From Todiramphus chloris collaris (lineage: Eukaryota; Chordata; Aves; Coraciiformes; Alcedinidae), in assembly GCA_025345505.1 (NCBI GenBank), contig JANVCC010000076.1, forward strand, positions 9,139,156 to 9,203,155: a stretch of 64,000 nt of DNA, written 5' to 3'. Below, one piece after another: positions 14,401 to 28,562 of this stretch. How positions within the stretch are numbered: the stretch's first letter is position 1; every line of letters begins with the position of its first letter. Under the pieces are notes generated by a model. It saw nothing but the letters and a program-made list of their open reading frames with translations, was not told the origin of the DNA and searched no databases. Made by a program: the position numbers and the translations under genes.

Positions 14401-17400
14401 GCCCCTGTAGCATATCTCTGGGTTTTCAATGCATACTCCATTAACATATGCAAAGATAACAGCTGTTTTTCCCAGGCTTTCTTCCTCTCTTTTGTCTATG
14501 TAAAATTATTTCGCTTCCTGAAGAATTGCAACAAGGAAGAAAATGTCAAATTTGGGCCTTTTTCATTTCTTCTTAACCCTGACATAAAAATAGCTTTCAC
14601 CAACATGTGCCATGCAGTCTTGTTTCTCTTTAATATGCATCCTCTGAGGAGCGTTGGTTCTTTCGGGAGGGAGGACGATACAGAAATTATACCAGTGTGG
14701 CCAGGAAACAGGAAAATAATCCAGTTTTTTTTCTTTTCCTCTGCTCTCCACACTGGGGAATGACAGAGACAGGCAACAGGGACAGGCCAGAGAACAGGCA
14801 GGGAGAAGGACGGGGAGAGAAAAGGCAGCCCAGCAAGGGCTGTCAGGAAGAGTCTATTTATTTGCAGTAACACCAGTGAGGAAAACTGATTTCTCCGCAC
14901 TCCTGAAAAACCACTTAACTCCTGCCTTGAAGGAAACACTCCTGCCTTCTCTCACAAGACCCCTTCCAAAATGCCTGTGCTGGTTTGACAAGGCAGCACG
15001 TGTCCCTGCGCTGCAAGCAGATGTATTAAGGGTTGAATTGCTGGCCACCAAATTGTTCTTACATGGGCCAACACACAGGTCTCTGGTGCAGTAATTTATT
15101 GCTGTTATTCACTCTGGGCTGATTTTGAATGAGCCATCCTCACATAAAAAAAAAAAAAAAGCTTTGTGCTTTGGCCTCTCGGCTGCTGCTCTTTAACAGC
15201 GAGCCAGGCAATGCACTGAAGTAAGCAGAGCTCAGTCATGCCTCAGCTTTGTGTAAAGCAATGAATCTACATGAGCCAGGGCTGGCAGCAACCCCCCTGG
15301 TTTCCCAATGGGTAAAGTCTGCTTTGCCATCTCCTGTCACCTAGAAGACTTATTAGCTTTTCCCCTGGTTACAGATACCCCACAGATTTGGGTTCTGGCT
15401 CCAAGCAAACTGCTCCCTTCTCGCAGCTCCTGCGGTGGCTGAAAGTGCAAGAGCCTACTTTATACCCCGGTATTGACTCCAGCAGCCACAGTGCTGTGCA
15501 AGAAGGCAGCTCCTGTCACTTAAATTAACTTGCCTCCTGTTTTTCCTCCTTCCTTTCCTGGCCTCTGTGCTTTGCTCTCTCTCTGTGTTCCTGTGTGCAT
15601 TCCAAAGCACTCTTCCTTGTCCATCGGTAGGGTTTGGGTTTCATTCCACACTAGTCATGCTGTGTTTGTCACCAGCGAAGCCTTTGCAGGGTGGGTTACT
15701 TCATTTAGAGGAGTCTCCCAGGAGACAGAAATGCGATTTTATTCTTGCAATACCCAAACCAGTACCACCTGAACTTTAATCGTGGGGAAGCAAAGCGGTG
15801 CTGAGTTTGTTACTGGCAGATGGCAGCTGAAGGCTGCTGGCTCCAGGCGGGCTCCCGTCCCAGGTACAGAAAGCGGTCCCATCAGGAATGAGCCCTTGCT
15901 GTCTTCCTCTGCAAGAGCTCAGAGTGCCCTTGTGAGTGGCAGTGATTCATACAGGCTGTGAAGCAACAGGGAAATCACCAAGCAAAAGGACAGAGACAGT
16001 CGGTGCTCCTCACATTGAAATTATTTGAGGAAGATGAGTCCAGGAGGGGTGGGGTGCAGGGTGTTTCTGCTTAAATACCAAACCTATCTAAAGATTAATT
16101 TCAACTTTTTTAATCAGTGGACAGAAAGGTGCAGGCAACTCCTTGAAGAGCTCCTTTCCCTTCTTCTCCATCCTCCACAGCACTCTCAGCAGACCATCCA
16201 GCTATCCCCAGCAAGGATGGGGGAGCCAGCCCACAGGGTGCTGTCAGATAGGAACTTCCAGCTGGAGGCTGCTGAAGAATACCACTAATCATTCCTACCC
16301 AAATTCACATATTTGGGATTCTTTTCTCTCTCTTCCTGCTTCTCAGTGACACAGGAAAGAGGGTGATGATATAAACAATGAATGAGAAATACCAAGTCTT
16401 CCTTAAACATCCCAAATAATTCTTTAAAAACGTGCCAGGTGAGTATGAGGACAACAATCAGTGAAGGATTTAAGTAATTTTCCTCTGGGGAGGCCCAGCC
16501 TGGACGAGGATGTCTGCAAAGGGACCTGTGCTCACCCTGTGCTAAGCCAAGGTCAGCATGGGCTGGCAGCTGGCACCTATCAGGCTGACCCCCAATTCCC
16601 ACATCCCTGGTGGTCGTCCCCCTTCCCTGATATGTATCAGGGATCCTTTACAGTTCCCCAAGCACCAGGGTTATAGTTTCATAGCTGCATTTTGCCTCCT
16701 GAACAGGCTTGTTTGGAGAAAAGCTTGTTTTGTAAATGTCCCAGAGACTCCAAGTGCCCGCAGCAGATAGTTCCCTGTTTGCCCTTGTACCATTCTCTGC
16801 TTGCCCTCTGGTGCCCTTGCAGCTTTGGCTGTACCTGCAGCAGTGCCCAGAGCCACATGGGCAACACTTCATGCAGTGCACAGGCAAATTAGGGGACTGA
16901 AACCAGCATAGTGCCCGATGATGCTTCATGGTAGTGTCGCCACAGCAGGAAATTACAGACCCTGTCACTCATTCAGATTTTTTAAAAGGATTAAATTTTC
17001 GTACGGATGGGATTTGCATGTGAAATGATACTCATTAGGAAGTAATTATGAGATAAGGCTATCATTGTTCTTCAAGGAGAGGCTGATTTCCATCTGCAGC
17101 AGGAAGAAATCACTGCCTTCCCACTCTTGGAAACACTCCGTGATGGTCCGGTCATGCTCTTGTCACTGGTCGTTGAGTCAGGGATGGGATGTCCTGATCC
17201 ACCAGGACCCTTGACCCATCTTTAAATAGGAGTAAGATAGGATACACATGAGGGACCAGTGCCTGCCTCCAGTTTGGAGATGAGTTAAGTAGGGGTGGGC
17301 TTGCCCTGTCCCCAGGCTCTGATGCCTTCAGCTCTGCAGCTCTGCGGGATGTGACCTGCCTGCCCACAGCTTTCTGCTCCCCAGAAGCACCTCAGCTGTG

Positions 17401-17808
17401 CATAAGCTCTCACTACTCACTTCTGTCCTAGTACCTCTCTGCTGGGGCTGTGTACCAGCAGTGCTTTCACATGGGGACAGGGACACAGGGAGCCCGTGCA
17501 GTGCTCCCAGACATGCAGTGAGACCATTATGGAGGCAGCAATAAGCCCCAGACCCCCTGTCTGTGACAGTAATTCCCAGCCTGATGGAGCCTGGAAATTG
17601 TTTTACTCTATCCCATCGCGAGAGCCTTTCAGGTAGGGTTGCACAACATGAGTTTGTTCTTTCATTACAGGACATCCAAGCCCCCTCATATTTTTCCAGC
17701 AAGTAGAACAAAAAATAAAGGCAGAGAAAAACAGGACTCTAGCTGTGAGTACACTTAGAGGTGGCAAGGAGCTTCTTTATCAGAAATGGACACCGAAACA
17801 CTGTGAAA

Positions 17809-17854
17809 CCTACTGCAGAGAGAACTTTGCAGAGAGAACCTACTGCAGAGAGAA
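17809..17854. repeat. Three-copy 14-16 bp tandem repeat
   Basis: Three adjacent copies share the core 'tgcagagagaa': 17809-17824 and 17839-17854 are identical 16-mers (cctactgcagagagaa), and the middle copy (ctttgcagagagaa) is 14 bp. The pattern is typical of recent local slippage. Confidence 0.85.
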
Positions 17855-18795
17855 ACAAGGAGCAGCGCTCCTTGTTTGCACACTGAGCTCCTGCAGGTTT
17901 TTAGGAGAGGGCTGTAAAGAAAACAAGCAAAGCTCATGGTGCCTCAGCCTAATCATAACAACAGCTTTCACAGACCAGAGGAAACCGTTCTCATGGTGTT
18001 TGTTTCCCACAAACACAGAAGATTTGGAGATTTTTCTGAGAATAACTGCTTGGAAGCAAAGGAGTATTTGCTCGAGTCCCAGGTAAGACACAGAATGACA
18101 ACATATATGTATGTACAGATATATACACATATTTACGTACACATATAAAGGAAATTGGATGAATACAAACCGGTGAGGAGGCAGGTGCAAGAGCTGCCCG
18201 CAGGAGCACTTCTGGGGGTCATTAAAAGTCCTGAGTGACTGGCAGCCCCTCTTGGCTGGCTCTGCAGCCCATTCTCACCCCTCCCAGCCTCTTGGCTGCA
18301 GGGAAGGAGTTCAGTCCTAGCTCACCTTGCCCGTTAACAGAGCTGGTACTGGTCTTTACAAGCTGGGCCTGTTTTCAAAAGTCCCAGAAGAAACAGATAG
18401 GAAAAAAAACAGAATCAAAATAATGCCTGCTTCAGCTACACTTAGAATGGCAGAGCTGAGCAATTTCTGGCACGGGCTGTGAATTCCAGGCCTGATTCAT
18501 GAAAGCTTGGATACAGAAGGTGCACTGTGCAGTTGGAGCCAGGGGAGAACGGACAGCATAGAGAGTGAACTGAGCAACAAGGGCTGTTCCTCTACTTCTG
18601 CTTTGCAGAAACATCAGCTCAGAAATGCTGTCTAAACGCGTGTGACATAGCCAAGGCCCTGCCTTTCTCTTGCAGACATTACCTGTGCCTTTCCAGGAAG
18701 ATGCAATGTAGTTATAAAATGTTTCACCTTCTGTACTAGAGGCAACATGAGGAGCAAAGCCACATGGAATTTGGCCTGAATAATTCATTTGGCAC

Positions 18796-18826
<31 letters not shown>
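18796..18826. repeat. Poly(A) tract
   Basis: About 30 A with a single G interruption. No retrocopy is recognisable upstream, so I class it as a simple repeat. Confidence 0.85.
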
Positions 18827-18830
<4 letters not shown>

Positions 18831-21009
18831 GACACGTTACCATGAGAATGCCATGACAGAGGCAGGGGCTGTGGGAGCAGCCTAACAGCACAAGAGCATC
18901 TCTTTCTCCGGAGGAACTTCCCACTTGCCATCAGAGGATGCAGATGTACAGTCAATGCAAAACCCAGCTCCCACCACAGCGTGTTGGGCCATGGGGGCAG
19001 CTCTCCTTCTCCTCTGATCTGCTGAGGGGTGAGAGTCTGGGCATGTGCGGCCACTCTGTGGTCACAGGGTCAGCGGGATGGTCACCTTCAGCTCCAAACA
19101 TGTTGTCCCTACCCAGAGATGAACAGAACATGGCCAGGAAAATCAGCATCCCTGTTAATGAGAGAAAAGGACTTTGAGGTGAACCAACCCAGGACCTTAT
19201 GCCACGAAGGGAATTAACTTGCAGCACCGGGAACAAGGTACCACGTGTGACTTCTTCACAGGTTTGAGAGTCTGCTGTCAATGGGAATCTGCCGACCATC
19301 AGTCTGAGAAGAAGTAAAACGTGTAAGATATCTCTAAGAGAATGGCAGATCACAGCTCAGCATGAAGCTACTTCTGTTGGCAGCACATAATTGATGTGAA
19401 ATAAATTACAAGCCAAAACCCAGAGAAATCAGCCTGTTCTTCAGGGCACTGCCTCTAATGGGGGTTGAACGCTTTCTATTTCTGGCTGAATTATTCCGAT
19501 GTGTGAAGTGTGACAGATTGAATTTCTGCCCAGCATCTTATTAGGTTTATTTACTAAAATGCAAAAAGCAGGGGAAGACAAGATAATCATACCCGAAGTC
19601 TGCCCGCCCCTCCCCGCCATCTCCCTCACCCAACACTCCAGCGACACGCTATCAATTTTATTAGAGAACCATGAGAAACAGGAATCAAAGACCCTTGACA
19701 GAGGGACCATAAGGCTGTGTCACTGCAATACTGCCATCAGATTCCCTGCAGCCATCCCAGAGGCCAGTGGCTCTCACACAGAGACTCCATGCCTTGTAGT
19801 GTGGATTTGGGAGGTGCAGCTGGGATGCTGATTCTCTGTCCTGGTTGGGGGCTGAGTCTCGCACTCTCTCGGGTAGCACTGGCTGAAGCATATGTGACAG
19901 TCACCTCGGGGGGAGGCAGGGAGTGGGAAGGAGGCTGGGAGATGTCCGGATTTTCTCATCTTTGAGAGAGAATTCAGGTTAAATCCCTTCTAATGGGAGG
20001 CTGTTCCTCTCCAGAGAGAGCCCGCCCCATCCAGAGAGTCCCTCAGGCATTTCAGATGCATCCTCACCGCCACGCTCAGCATATGAAATTACATCAGCAC
20101 GCAAACCCAGCGCTCCCAAAATGAGGAAATGCGCTTATTAAGAACATATTTATTACTTTAAAGGAGTCCTCAAGAAGCATTGTTATTAGCCTGTAATATT
20201 GCTGTTCGCTCCCCGTTGCCTGCAGTGCTCTTTCAGAAGTCTGAAAAGAACATTTCTTTCCCTGCCAATTTTCTCTTTTGGCTTCACTAAACATTTACGG
20301 GTTAGTAATGGCTCTGTTCATGACTGCATTATTTTTGAAGACTTTGGCACTGTGACAGGAACGGCGCCCGCAGTAGCTCTCAAGTAATGCTCTTGCAGAG
20401 TTCCATTCCAGGCTGTACCGAAACAAACTCCTTAGCCTGGGACACTCAGGGCACGACCATTCTAGCATTTCCCAAAGGTCAGGGTCCAAGCTCTGGATTC
20501 AAGTTTTGATGGTGTTTTTGCATGCTGGCACATGTAGGCTTAAGATTACTTGTCGATCCTGAGAGCTGTCTTAAGATGCTGAGCAGAGCCAGCCAGTGGT
20601 ATTTCGCCAGGGAGGAGCTACGCTGCATTTCCACACTTTTTTGTGAGCCTGGAGAATTCCCTCTTCCCAGAACAGCTGCCGTTTCATACACTGGCAAATA
20701 TTTCTTAATAATTTAGCTCACTTAACACAGCTTTTATAGTAATTGAATGCTATAGCGTAGGTATCCACCTGAAAATTATATTCACCTCGGGTCCACCATT
20801 GTAGAGGCTAATTCCTCACCAAAGCAAGGAGCTGAAGAAAAGCAAGCAGCAGCAGTTGGTGGCTGTGAGCAGTCAATGCACGGTGTCACAAAGCGGTGTT
20901 TGTCATTTCAGTGCCAGCCTGCGCAGCACGGGGAAAGGCTGCTGCCATGAAGAGGAATGGCGTTAGTAACATCTCATTTCACACCAAGTGGTGAAGGCTG
21001 CTGGTGATG

Positions 21010-21336
21010 GAGAGGCTACCTAGTGATGCGTCCAGGAGGTTGGGGCCAGGTGGAGTCAGTCTCTTCTCCCAAGGGAGCAATAGGACAAGAGGAAACGGCC
21101 TCCAGTTGTGCCAGGTGAGGTTTAGGTTGGACATGAGGAACAATGTCTTCCCTGCAGGGGTTGTCAAGGCCTGGTCCAGGCTGCAGTGGTGGAGTCCCCA
21201 TCCCTGGAGGAGTTTTGAAGCTGTGGAGATGTGCTGCTGAGGGACATGGTTTAGTGGTAGACCTAGTAGTGCTGCATTAATGGTTGGGCTTGATGATCTT
21301 AAAGGTCTCTTCCAACCAAACCGATTCCATGATTCT
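21010..21336 (+). mobile_element. CR1 LINE, 3' UTR fragment
   Basis: About 330 bp of CR1 3' end: 'cagtctcttctcccaaggg', 'aggacaagaggaaacggcc', 'ggtttaggttggacatgagg', 'tggtggagtccccatccctg', and then the terminal 'gatgatcttaaaggtctctt' and 'ccatgattct'. It closely resembles the copy at 61589-62030, including the 'gctgagggacatggtttag' block, so both probably belong to the same subfamily. It is noncoding. The left edge is fuzzy (21005-21040). Confidence 0.93.
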
Positions 21337-22718
21337 TCCTCACGCTGTCAAAAGGCTCCTGCTGGGGAGAGGCCCTTCAGGCAGCCATGAGGTGCAGCCC
21401 CCGTCAGAGTTCTGGCTGCCAATGGGGTGAGAAGAAGCGTTTGGCCTCAGAGTGCTGCCGGGGCCCAGTGCAGAACTTGTTTCCAGCTCTTCTCCTCTCC
21501 CACCATTGCTAGTTCTCAAAAGCTCTCATGCTTCAGGGCAAGAAAAGGAATTTTAAAACCCCACTGCTCCTTTGGTAACATACAGTGAAGGCGCAGGCAG
21601 ACTGTCTTCTTTCTAGCTACAGTGATGGCAATACCTGTGATTCTTTTATTCACATTAAATACAGAATTTTCTGAGCGTGGCGGTTGCTGCGATTCCCCAG
21701 TGCTGTGGCCCTGCTGAGCTCTCCAGCTGAAGCAGGGCCAGCATTGAGCTCCTGCAGGCCCACGGGCTTATGCCCAGCCAATATCACTTTGTGCCAGGCT
21801 CCTTGGCACGGGCAGAGCCGATGGCAGTCCTTGCTGGGTTCCTGGGATTGCACCGAGCCAGGAGCCTACCCCGCTTCGACGCTGTGCTCTGCAGGGCTGG
21901 GGTGGTGTGGGGCAGCCCCAGAGCTGCCTGATTAGAAGGCAAGTCTGATATCTGAACGAAACCTTCTCTGTCCAGCTTAGGCAAACTCAGGCAGTGCTGT
22001 GGAAATGAAGGCCCAAAAAGCCAGGCCCATGCTGGAAAGGGAAAGAACCAGGAGCAGCCTCTCTTGGTGTTTTCTGAAAGGGAGCAGGAGGAGGGGTCCC
22101 CAGGGTAGATCAGAGCTGCCTTTCTCCAGGGAGATGCTTTACCCTCTTCCAAAGCCACCGGAGCCCAGCCTGCTGCCCACCCACTCACCCACCCAGGGCT
22201 TACACTCTGCTCCACACGGGTAGAGAAATTCCTCTGCCTATTCTTAAACCTCCTGCAGCCAAGGAAGAGACGGCCTGTGTCAGGGAACGCTGCCATTAGA
22301 CAGGAGACTGCACTAAACAGGCCCTCCCGGGAAGGCCACTTCCCAGCTGGGTACATGGCGGAGAAGCCTCGGCTGCCACGGGATGCCAGCCCTGCCGAGA
22401 AGAGGCTTTTCTGCCCGCAACCAAACAAAAGGGAACATAAACCCGTGTTTAATTGCTAGGCGTTTTCTTCCTCGGAACAAACGGCACAGATGAGGCTCTC
22501 CCGCCTCCGGCGCAAAGCTCCGCTCTGGGCGCAGGCAGCAGCAGGGCCGAGCGTTGTCTCTCCCGGGCAGCAGCAGCTCGGCCATGCTGGCTCGATCCCC
22601 TCCTGTGTGGTGAAGTCCAGAGGGGACGTGGTCCTCTGGGAGGAAAAGAGACTGGAGACTGCAAGGATAGGACTTAGGAAACCAAAGGAAATAACTTGCG
22701 CTGCTGGGAATGTAATTT
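21337..22718. other. Moderately GC-rich DNA between CR1 copies
   Basis: The composition is richer in G+C than the surrounding sequence, which lengthens chance open frames (214 codons on the minus strand, 21784-22428). I recognise no domain, splice structure or promoter island here. An unannotated exon cannot be excluded, but nothing positively supports one. Confidence 0.5.
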
Positions 22719-22738
22719 AAAAAAAAAAAAAAAAAAAC
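22719..22738. repeat. Poly(A) tract directly upstream of a CR1
   Basis: About 19-20 A, followed by an A-rich spacer (cacaaaaggaagagacaaaaa) and then the CR1 5' truncation point at ~22761. An A-rich site next to the truncation point may have been the insertion target, which is inference. Confidence 0.85.
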
Positions 22739-22760
22739 ACAAAAGGAAGAGACAAAAATT

Positions 22761-23095
22761 ACGGCCTTCCAGTATCTGAAGGGGGCCCACAAGAAAACTG
22801 GGGAGGGACTCTTTGCAAGGACTTGTAGTGGTAGGACAGGGGTAATGGCTTTGAACATGGAAGAGGGGAGCTTTAGATTGGAAATTAGGAAGAAGTTCTT
22901 CATTCCGAGGGTGGTGAGACACTGCACAGGGTGCCCAGAGAAGGTGGATGCCCCCTCCCTGGAAGTGTTGTAGCCCAGGCTGAAGGGGGCTTTCAGCACC
23001 CTGCTCGAGGGGGAGGTGTCCCTGCCCATGGCGAGGGGCATTGGAACTGGATGAGCTTTAAAGGTCCTTCCCAACTCAAACCATTCTATGATGAT
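22761..23095 (+). mobile_element. CR1 LINE, 3' UTR fragment
   Basis: The landmarks are 'ccttccagtatctgaagggg', 'ctggggagggactctttgc', 'agcccaggctgaagggggct', 'gaggtgtccctgcccatgg', 'ggtccttcccaac' and the tail 'ccattctatgatga'. It is 335 bp, heavily 5'-truncated and noncoding. Its wording differs from the 21.0 kb copy, so it derives from a different CR1 subfamily. The 253-codon minus-strand frame across 22313-23074 is explained by this element. Confidence 0.94.
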
Positions 23096-26000
23096 ATGAG
23101 AAAGAGCAATTCTAAGCTAAGCTGCTGAATTCCTCCTGGGAGACGACACCTCCCCGGGAGAGCTGGACCCTAAGAATTGTTTTGCTTTTGTCTCTTTCAG
23201 AAGGCCCTTGCCAGCAGGAAGGGAGGCAGCCTCACAGATAATACCACAGCCTGGATTTACACAGAGTGGAAGCCCAGCTGGGTCGTTTCCCTTTTCATCA
23301 GATTTCTTTTGCACATGGGTATTTTTTCACCACTACCATCACTGTTTAGCAAAATGACAGATCTGCTGGAATGCCTCACAGACAGTTTGGATTCACTCAG
23401 GGCCCAGCTTCGTTTCCCAGAACTGTTGCTGCTAGGGACAGAACACTCCATTTTCTCCATCTGTCAGGCACAGAAGGACTTCTTTTGCACCCAAGAATAC
23501 AGTTTTCCAACATTTAATAGCTTTGTTTTAGAAGCCTGACATGAGGAGGCTGTCGGTGTTCACCTGTGGTTGGCTCCCAACACCTCAGACACACCTGGCT
23601 TTGGAGAAGTTCCTCAGTTGTGCCTCTTCAGCTGGTTCTGCTCTCACCAGGTACAGTGCTAACAGGTTTGTATGTCTCTAACTCTTTTGTACCCACTAAG
23701 CTTTCAGTGTTTACAGGACTTTAATATATGATGGCCACTTGTGGATTGTTGAAATAACAATATAAGTTAGCTCTTCCATATATGTCCCACCTCCAGTTCA
23801 AAGAAGATGAGGGTGCCAGCCCTGTCTCATAGGTGGTGAAGTTGATGCATGAAGATACCCAAATTATTTTCCTGGAACCACACTACCAGGTCTGAAAGCA
23901 GAGTATGAGCCCTCTGAATTCTTTGGACCACCTGACCCCTCCCCAGGCCTTGGTGACCCACTCGGTGCTCGTGCTAGGCTGCGATGCTCCTCTGCCTCCT
24001 CATTCCATGACAAACTGTGCTCACCTCTGGTGCTACCTTTGCCCATGTCCCAGCATCAACCCTGCTGTTTGCACAGGCCATTCATTAGGGATAAGTAGAG
24101 CAGGGAGCAGTGAATGTTGCTAATTGCATATAATTATAGATCCCAATTCTCTTCTTATGCTGTATGTGTGTGTCTGTTTATAGGGCAATTACACCGTAAA
24201 TAGGATGCAATTAGAGTGATCTATGCTGAAGGGCTGCACTTGTCACCAAGTGCTGAACTGGATGGACTCCAAATGGGGATGCCATCTCCTTGTGCTGGAG
24301 TTTCCCTCAGAATTGAGACCTTGTCAGGTTCTTCAGCTTCAACCATGACCGCCAAAGGTAATTTTCACAAGTCTGTCTTGTTCTGCTGCCCCTGCTTCAA
24401 ATGGATGTCTCAGTAACACGCTGTATCTACTAGCTCTCCTTCTCCCACCATTCCTTGTCTCTTGGCTTAAGCATATGTATTGCTCAGGAACATGTGTCAC
24501 AGCATTAGGTCTGCCTCCTGCTGAAACAGGATTTTGAAGGCAGCCTAAGTAGGTGGTGAGTGATTAGCCACTGCCAGATGTTCACACTGTTCCCCACATG
24601 ACATGAGTTTGCAGGGCCTTGGTCTGGACAGAAAAAAACCCACCATATGTAGCTGCAGCTATACTGGCAGTCTCAGGGGAGAGAAAGGTGCTTTCCTCCC
24701 CTGGTCAAATGGAAGAGGTTGTCTATTTTTAAAGTGCTGAGCAGAAGGAATGTAAACTGATTGGAGCTCCTAAAAGGTGCTTCCATATGACTGTTAGGTA
24801 GTATGAATAAAGTTGGCAGGGGGTGCTGGGAATGAAGTGATCCCTGCTGCTGTCTCTTCTCTCGGTTCAGTGAATAAACAAACTTCAAGTGCCCACAGTT
24901 GTCACTTGGGTGCTTTTTACCAGAACTGACATATTAAGCAATACAGATGATGTTGGGGAAATAAAGTCTCTGCTAAGAATAGCTGTGCAGACACCGCTTT
25001 GGGCTTTCTATAACATTTACTTGTGAGCTTCTCACACCCTATATACAGAGGTTACTCAAACAGGCACATCATTTAGTGCAACCAGATTTTTTTTTTTTGT
25101 GTCTAGACATGAATGCAAAATCTGAATTCAACTGGGGTTTTGGATGCATCAGAAAAATGTGTCAGATGAACTCAGGCTGTGAAACTTTTCACGCTCTTCC
25201 TGAGGTTCCTGACATTGGAGAAAACCAGGATGCAGTTTGATGGGGTTTTGTTTTCCACTCTGAAATTTTACTGTATGAACAGGTATCTCAGATTAGTTTC
25301 TAGCAGAGAGATGTTACTGCTGGCAAACGGAATGACACAGAGTCTTGGAAAGCCACAGAACATAAAAAAAAAAACAACAAGGCAAGCAGATTTCAATGGT
25401 GTTCATGCACAGACTCACACTTTCACAGAGAACTTTCTGGGTTGTTTAATGCAGTCAGTTTGAGACTGCTTGGCACAAATAGGTTCTTTCATCACCCACA
25501 TGAAGTGGATCGGGAGGAGGAGTCCCCAGTTCATGATGTCCCTTCAGCCAAAACGAGCCCAGAAAGTCACCCAAAGGAAAGGTCAGAGATTTAGGCAGAC
25601 CTGTCTCTTACCTCCTCACAAGGTTTCCCAGGGAAGGTGGAAGTCATACCAACATGGGCCAGAGGAAGGGGGAGACGCAGGCATTGCTACTTCATGGGTG
25701 CATCCATGCTCACCAGGCAAAGAGAGGTTCTAATTTTCAGGCTTTTCAGCTTTATACATTTAAATGTTGGACAAATAAATCCACGCTTGACCTGAGTCAA
25801 ATCTGTCACAGGAGCTTGCCATATTAATTCACTGCCTTCTCAGCCTGGTCCCATTTGAGAAAGGCTTGTTGATCTCAATCCACCTACCTCAGATGTCTCA
25901 GCAGAGCTGGAAACTTCCACCACACACCCTGCTGGCCCAGACCAAACACCTGACATACCGAGATTGCTGGTGAGACTGCTTTTGTCAAATAAATGGCAAA

Positions 26001-28168
26001 CCCCTTCCTACCCAACGGTAAGACTTTAGGTGATGGGCAAATACTGGCGGTGAGAGACAGAGAAGAGTCAGGACTTTCCATGAGAAAAATCTCAAAAGAT
26101 CCAAGTACCAACAGACTTACTCTTCACCTAATCTAGACTAGGGTGAGATAGCAGGAACACACTTAATTAGCTCGTCTGCATTTCAATATTTTGTGTCATT
26201 AAGATGGTAAAAAGGGGTCTCTTGTTGAGGCTGGGTTCCTCTGATCCATGTCCCTGCAGTGGTTCTCACCTGCAGCAGCTGATCCCTTCCTAAACCCTAA
26301 ACTCTGAGTCTAACTGGGGTAAGACAGTCTTCCTTAGCAAGGAATTCCCTTTTATGTGTCTGAATTAATCTTCACTTGTGATTATGTTCATTACCCAGGC
26401 ACCTCATCTCCATTTGCCCCGATGGCCAGCCCAGCAGCACGCGAGCTGGCTGTGTGGCAGTCGCACTGCCCTTCGTGCCACAGTATGCTGTGCGGTCACA
26501 CCATTGGCTCCTCTTCTGCTCACCTCCTTCTGTGCAAGCCAGTTCTCTTGGAGGTAGCTTACCGGAGCTTTGGTGGCTTCCCAGCTAACATCTGGAGGGT
26601 TAACATGTCGCTTCTCTTGAATGCCAGCTTCCTTGAGGTGGGAGACAGTCTGTTAAACACTGAGATGAGCAGGCAGTTCCTATTCAGACAGACACGGCTG
26701 TCTGTCAAATACAGATAACTGGATATTTATCCATACATTTGCATGAGGAATCGGAGGAACCGGCTGCAGCAGCAGAGAACCTGCATTACAGGGGCTACCT
26801 TGGATCCCTTCTCCCTTTTCAATGTCAACCTCTGGTAGCTTCCCAGAGGGTGACTGTACCGGGAGCTGTTACAGTGGCAGATTTGAGCAAAAAGTTAATC
26901 ATGAATAATAAAGAGAATGGAGGAAAGAATTCTGTGCTTTGTCCTTTTGGCACTGGGCACTGACTGACCAGCTCATTTCAGAGGTTTAAGCCTTTTTTCA
27001 TTTAGCAGTGACTGTTTGATTCCTCCTCATGTGGAACTAGAGAGCACCATATACCACTAGTATTTACCTCTTAGCTCAGGAGCTTGCTTTCAAACCTGCT
27101 GCTTTGAGGCTGCCTCTGGTACCTATGTTTAATGAATATTTAAATTCTGGAAGAAGTTTACTCCTTGCACTTAATCTTTTAAAGTGGTCTTGCTGTCAGA
27201 ATGCCCCTCCCATGAAGCACTGGTGGCAAAATGCCTTATCTCCTCTGAAAGCTTTTGACTCCCAGCTGTACTCGCTCTTGTGTTTTAGCCAGGCTTTCAA
27301 ACTGACGTACACAAACAACCAGCTGCTGGATATTTATGTGGAACATTATCCTTGCAATTAAAGGGAGAGAAAAAGAAGCTCCACTCTGAGGTCCTTCAGA
27401 GTTTCATTACTGCCTGTTCTGCTCCATTACTGAATTTCTTTGAAATGTGAACTGCGTTCGGGGGGCCCAGCTGCAAGTGAGTCCCATTGATCACCAGCTG
27501 CCTAAGGAATTAGCCACACGAAGCCAAACCAGTCAAATCATGCTGAAGTTTATGAGTGACTTCCCAGTCCTACCCACAGCTTCTTCCTTCTGGTCAAATG
27601 AGCACGGGGAAAAAAAATGTCCCACACTGGAGGCAGAGCCCATCTACACAGAGACTACGCTGTCATCGTTCTCCTGCTAGCGGGTTGTTTACTGTGTTCT
27701 AGCCAGGAGAAGGCTGCAGTGTTGGTGCCTCCTGCTTGGGTCAGAATAATCCATATTCCCAGTCCTGCCATTTCAGCCTGTATCTCTTCTGGACAGGATT
27801 TAGCCTGCCAGATTTCAGCCCATGCTGTTGGAAGCACTTTTTAAGGATTTATCACTCAATCCCAACCAAGTCCTTGTGGGCCCAGAAAACAGAGGTGGAA
27901 GAGATGAAGTTTGAGGACCAGTGACTAACAAGGAAGTGCAGAGCACAGAAAATCCTGTCATCTGAACTACACACGAAGCAACTGGGGAAGACATTTAATA
28001 AAAAAAAAATAATTAAAGATTAGGATATTTTTCAAGAATCTGGTGGTAACCATATTTGCTGGGATGCTGTAACTGAGGGATCAGGAGTGAACACATCTCC
28101 AAGCAGTTATGTATATTGTGATTTCAGAGAAAGCTACTGGGAGAGGGCATGCCACTGCCTTGCTCAGT
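23096..28168. other. 5 kb gene-poor stretch
   Basis: No exon, RNA gene or transposon is recognised. Open frames reach 120 codons (23177-23539 and 26356-26718, both +) without known domains or convincing splice context. Confidence 0.5.
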
Positions 28169-28562
28169 ATCATAGAATCATAGAATGGTAGTGGTTGGAA
28201 GGGACCTCTGGAGATCATCGAGTACAACCCCCCTGCCAAAGCAGGAACACCTAGGGCAGGCCACACAGGAACAGATCCAGGTGGGTCTTGAAAGTCTCCA
28301 GAGAAGGAGACTCCACAGCCTCTCTGGGCAGCCTGTTCCAGTGCTCTGTCACGCTCACAGTGAAGAAGTTTTTCCTCATGTTGAGGGGAAACTTCCCGTG
28401 TTTCACCTTGCTACCATTACCTCTCTATCACAGGGCACCACTGAAAAGAGACTGGCCCCTTCTACTTGACACCCACCCTCCAGATACTTGTAAACATTCA
28501 TAAGATCCCCTCTCAGTCTTCTCTTCTCCAGGCTAAACAGCCCCAGAGCTCTCAGCCTTTCC

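Larger units (their letters stand above)
8454..21009. other. 12.5 kb gene-poor stretch
   Basis: I found no protein-coding exon, RNA gene or recent transposon here. It contains poly(T) runs (for example 14098-14112), a short tandem repeat at 17809-17854, an A-rich tract at 18796-18826, an alternating AT/GT patch at 18100-18147 and scattered chance open frames, the longest 147 codons at 14496-14939 (-). AT-rich patches such as 20100-20330 could be conserved noncoding DNA, but that cannot be judged from one sequence. Confidence 0.5.

Noticed and set aside
18796-18826. Poly(A) run as the tail of a processed pseudogene
   Set aside because: No mRNA-like sequence or target-site duplication is recognisable next to it.
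22313-23074. 253-codon minus-strand frame
   Set aside because: Its 5' half is the antisense of a CR1 3' UTR and the rest crosses a poly(A) tract and moderately GC-rich DNA.
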